Positions 4,896 to 6,190 of a stretch of 6,190 nucleotides of DNA are shown piece after piece. Position numbers and translations under genes: made by a program. Within the stretch, counting starts at the first letter, position 1. Each line of letters starts with the position of its first letter. Source of the stretch: Solirubrobacterales bacterium (lineage in GTDB: Bacteria > Actinomycetota > Thermoleophilia > Solirubrobacterales > Solirubrobacteraceae); assembly GCA_003157595.1 (NCBI GenBank), contig PMKB01000208.1, positions 1-6,190 on the forward strand. Direction: 5' to 3'. The notes under the pieces are model-generated. The model had not been told where the DNA came from. It saw only the letters and a list, made by a program, of their open reading frames with translations, and made no database searches.

Positions 4896-6190
4896 GTGCT
4901 TGAAGACGGTCGGCCCTCGATGCACGCGCCGGTTCGCCCGGAGAATCGGCGAAAGCGGCGCCGCGTGTCCCTGCTCTGGCGGTGCGTTCTGGGGGCGTCC
5001 TGCGCCGCACTCGCCGGCGCCGTTGGGCTTGCACTCCTGACGGGATCCTCAGGCGAGCGCCCCGGACTGGAGCGCCAGGCAGCCGTCTCGCCGGCCGCGC
5101 AGGTCGCACACGTGGGCGCCACGGCGGCACCGACGAGGGCCGCGGCAGCGGGAAACAAGGCGTTTAGGGGCCTGACTGCGGCCCCAAGCCGGGCGGCCAC
5201 CGCGTCCAGCCCGCTCGAACATCCGACGAGGGCAAATCCGGCCCCATCGCCAGCCGCCGCGCACCCACGATTCTCGCTGAGCGCCGATGCGCCAGTTCCA
5301 CCTACGGCCAGCGACAAGGGTTCGCACGGCGGGCTGCGGGCCGACTCGCTGATCTTCTTCGCCAACGGAGACACGGACGACATCGCGATCACGTTCGTCA
5401 GCGACGGCAGCGTGTCCGTGTCCGACGGCGGCATCCCCATCTGCTCCGTGACGTCCAGCGACCCAGGCTCGTCGCCGTGCCCTGTGACCGAGGGCGACAC
5501 GATCGTGCTCGTTGCCACACCCGCGGACGCCTCCGACTCCGTGAACTGGTCGGGCTGCGGTCAGGGTGACCTCGGCCAGATCAGCGAGACCAACGTTGCG
5601 GGTGACACCTGCACCTTCCAGGCCGGCGGGAGCGAGAGCGACACCGTGACCTTCACCGCTGCACCGACTTATCTGATCAGCACGGGCGTCTCGCCGAGCC
5701 CCTCCGCCGGGTCGGTGTCGATCAGCGACACAGATCACGACTGCAGCGGGTCGAGCTGCGCCGCAGCGCCGGCCGGCGACGTAATCACCTTCACCGAGAC
5801 AACGGGGAGCAACTACACCTTCAACGGCTGGACCGCCGTGACCTGCGCGACCACGGCCTCGGACAGTTGCACGACCAACCCGATCTCCGGCCCACAGACC
5901 GCCATCGCCGACTACACGCCCGACCGCTACACGGTCGGCGGGTCCGCGTCGCCGCTCTCGGGCGACGGGACGTTCGTCGCCACCGACAGCGGCAACGCGG
6001 ACGCCAACTGCAGCGCCGGCAGCAGCTGCACCGTCGACTACGGCGACACCGTCACGATCACCGAAACCCCTGCGGCGGGCTACACATTCACCGGCTGGGA
6101 GGGCGGCGTCTGCACGAGCACCATTGGCGACCAGTGCACGGTCACCGGGGCCGCCGGCAACGAGACCGCGATCGCCGACTACACGCGGAT
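4896..6190 (+). CDS. Secreted or anchored protein with cysteine-bearing InlB-type repeats (3' end missing)
   Basis: The frame is open from 4827 and runs off the window after 431 codons counted from GTG 4896. ATG at 4920 (residue 9) is the alternative start; it has a weak gaag 15 bases upstream. A basic stretch (RRKRRR, 18-23) precedes a hydrophobic segment (about 24-50, VLGASCAALAGAVGLALL), a signal peptide or single anchor; no lipobox is seen. Residues 54-150 form an Ala/Pro/Arg-rich linker. Then come at least three repeats. The second (259-344) and third (345-431) align closely: CS-x2-SC, GD[VT][IV]T[FI]TET, YTF[NT]GW, a second Cys pair, and TAIADYT. Trp312/401 and three of the four Cys pairs are 89 residues apart. 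The first (about 155-258) is diverged but keeps four Cys (183, 195, 221, 239) and Trp218. The pattern is like the divergent InlB B-repeat / Flg_new_2 family of cell-surface proteins. A role in adhesion or envelope structure is inferred. Confidence 0.82.
   Translation, partial: MLEDGRPSMHAPVRPENRRKRRRVSLLWRCVLGASCAALAGAVGLALLTGSSGERPGLERQAAVSPAAQVAHVGATAAPTRAAAAGNKAFRGLTAAPSRAATASSPLEHPTRANPAPSPAAAHPRFSLSADAPVPPTASDKGSHGGLRADSLIFFANGDTDDIAITFVSDGSVSVSDGGIPICSVTSSDPGSSPCPVTEGDTIVLVATPADASDSVNWSGCGQGDLGQISETNVAGDTCTFQAGGSESDTVTFTAAPTYLISTGVSPSPSAGSVSISDTDHDCSGSSCAAAPAGDVITFTETTGSNYTFNGWTAVTCATTASDSCTTNPISGPQTAIADYTPDRYTVGGSASPLSGDGTFVATDSGNADANCSAGSSCTVDYGDTVTITETPAAGYTFTGWEGGVCTSTIGDQCTVTGAAGNETAIADYTR
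5661..6188 (+). repeat. Protein-coding tandem repeats, about 89 codons per unit
   Basis: Two well-matched units of the secreted protein can be followed at DNA level, for example atcgccgactacacg near 5902-5918 and again near 6172-6186, 267 bases (89 codons) apart. A diverged earlier unit covers about 5358-5669. The last unit ends at the window edge, so more copies may follow. DNA identity between units is only partial, pointing to old duplication rather than recent expansion. Confidence 0.65.

Noticed and set aside
4823..5738. Long open frames on the minus strand opposite the repeat protein
   Set aside because: They are antisense to a frame with a signal segment and repeats and give low-complexity Ala/Arg/Gly peptides, an expected side effect of high-GC codon bias.

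Overview
The window is high-GC DNA with strong G/C bias at third codon positions, the look of an actinobacterial chromosome. The mix of genes (a short-loop YkuD L,D-transpeptidase with an SNGC active site, a YkcB-like GT39 membrane glycosyltransferase, and a large secreted protein with InlB-type repeats) would fit a Thermoleophilia-like soil actinobacterium such as Solirubrobacter or Conexibacter. That placement is inference from protein style only.

Layout: (1) 1-185, plus strand: the last 60 residues of an Amt-type ammonium transporter whose body lies upstream of the window. (2) 186-767: a 582-base gap between convergent genes with no credible gene. It holds a run of GC-rich hairpins, the strongest directly after the amt stop. 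No PII gene (glnK/glnB) follows amt here. (3) 768-1949, minus strand: an exported L,D-transpeptidase with a membrane anchor or signal, a beta-rich N-terminal region, a peptidoglycan-binding-like region and a C-terminal YkuD domain. (4) 1950-2077: a short spacer with two small hairpins at the end of the next gene and a possible promoter for the transpeptidase. (5) 2078-3970, minus strand: a polytopic GT39/PMT-type glycosyltransferase. (6) 4023-4625, minus strand: an unrecognised soluble 200-residue protein 52 bases upstream of the glycosyltransferase, probably in the same operon. (7) 4626-4895: a divergent promoter region with a 30-base palindrome and a good TTGACG-18-CATAGT promoter facing right. 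(8) 4896-6190, plus strand, running off the window: the N-terminal part of a secreted or anchored protein with a signal/anchor segment, an Ala/Pro-rich linker and at least three repeats, each with four cysteines and one conserved tryptophan.

The shared theme of the right-hand four genes is the cell envelope: a glycosyltransferase probably using lipid-linked sugars, a peptidoglycan cross-linking enzyme and a repeat-built surface protein. The transporter fragment belongs to nitrogen uptake and only meets this group tail to tail. No mobile element, CRISPR array, tRNA or rRNA was seen. The least explained items are the cysteine-laced repeat protein, the unrecognised 200-residue protein, and the hairpin-rich gap after amt.
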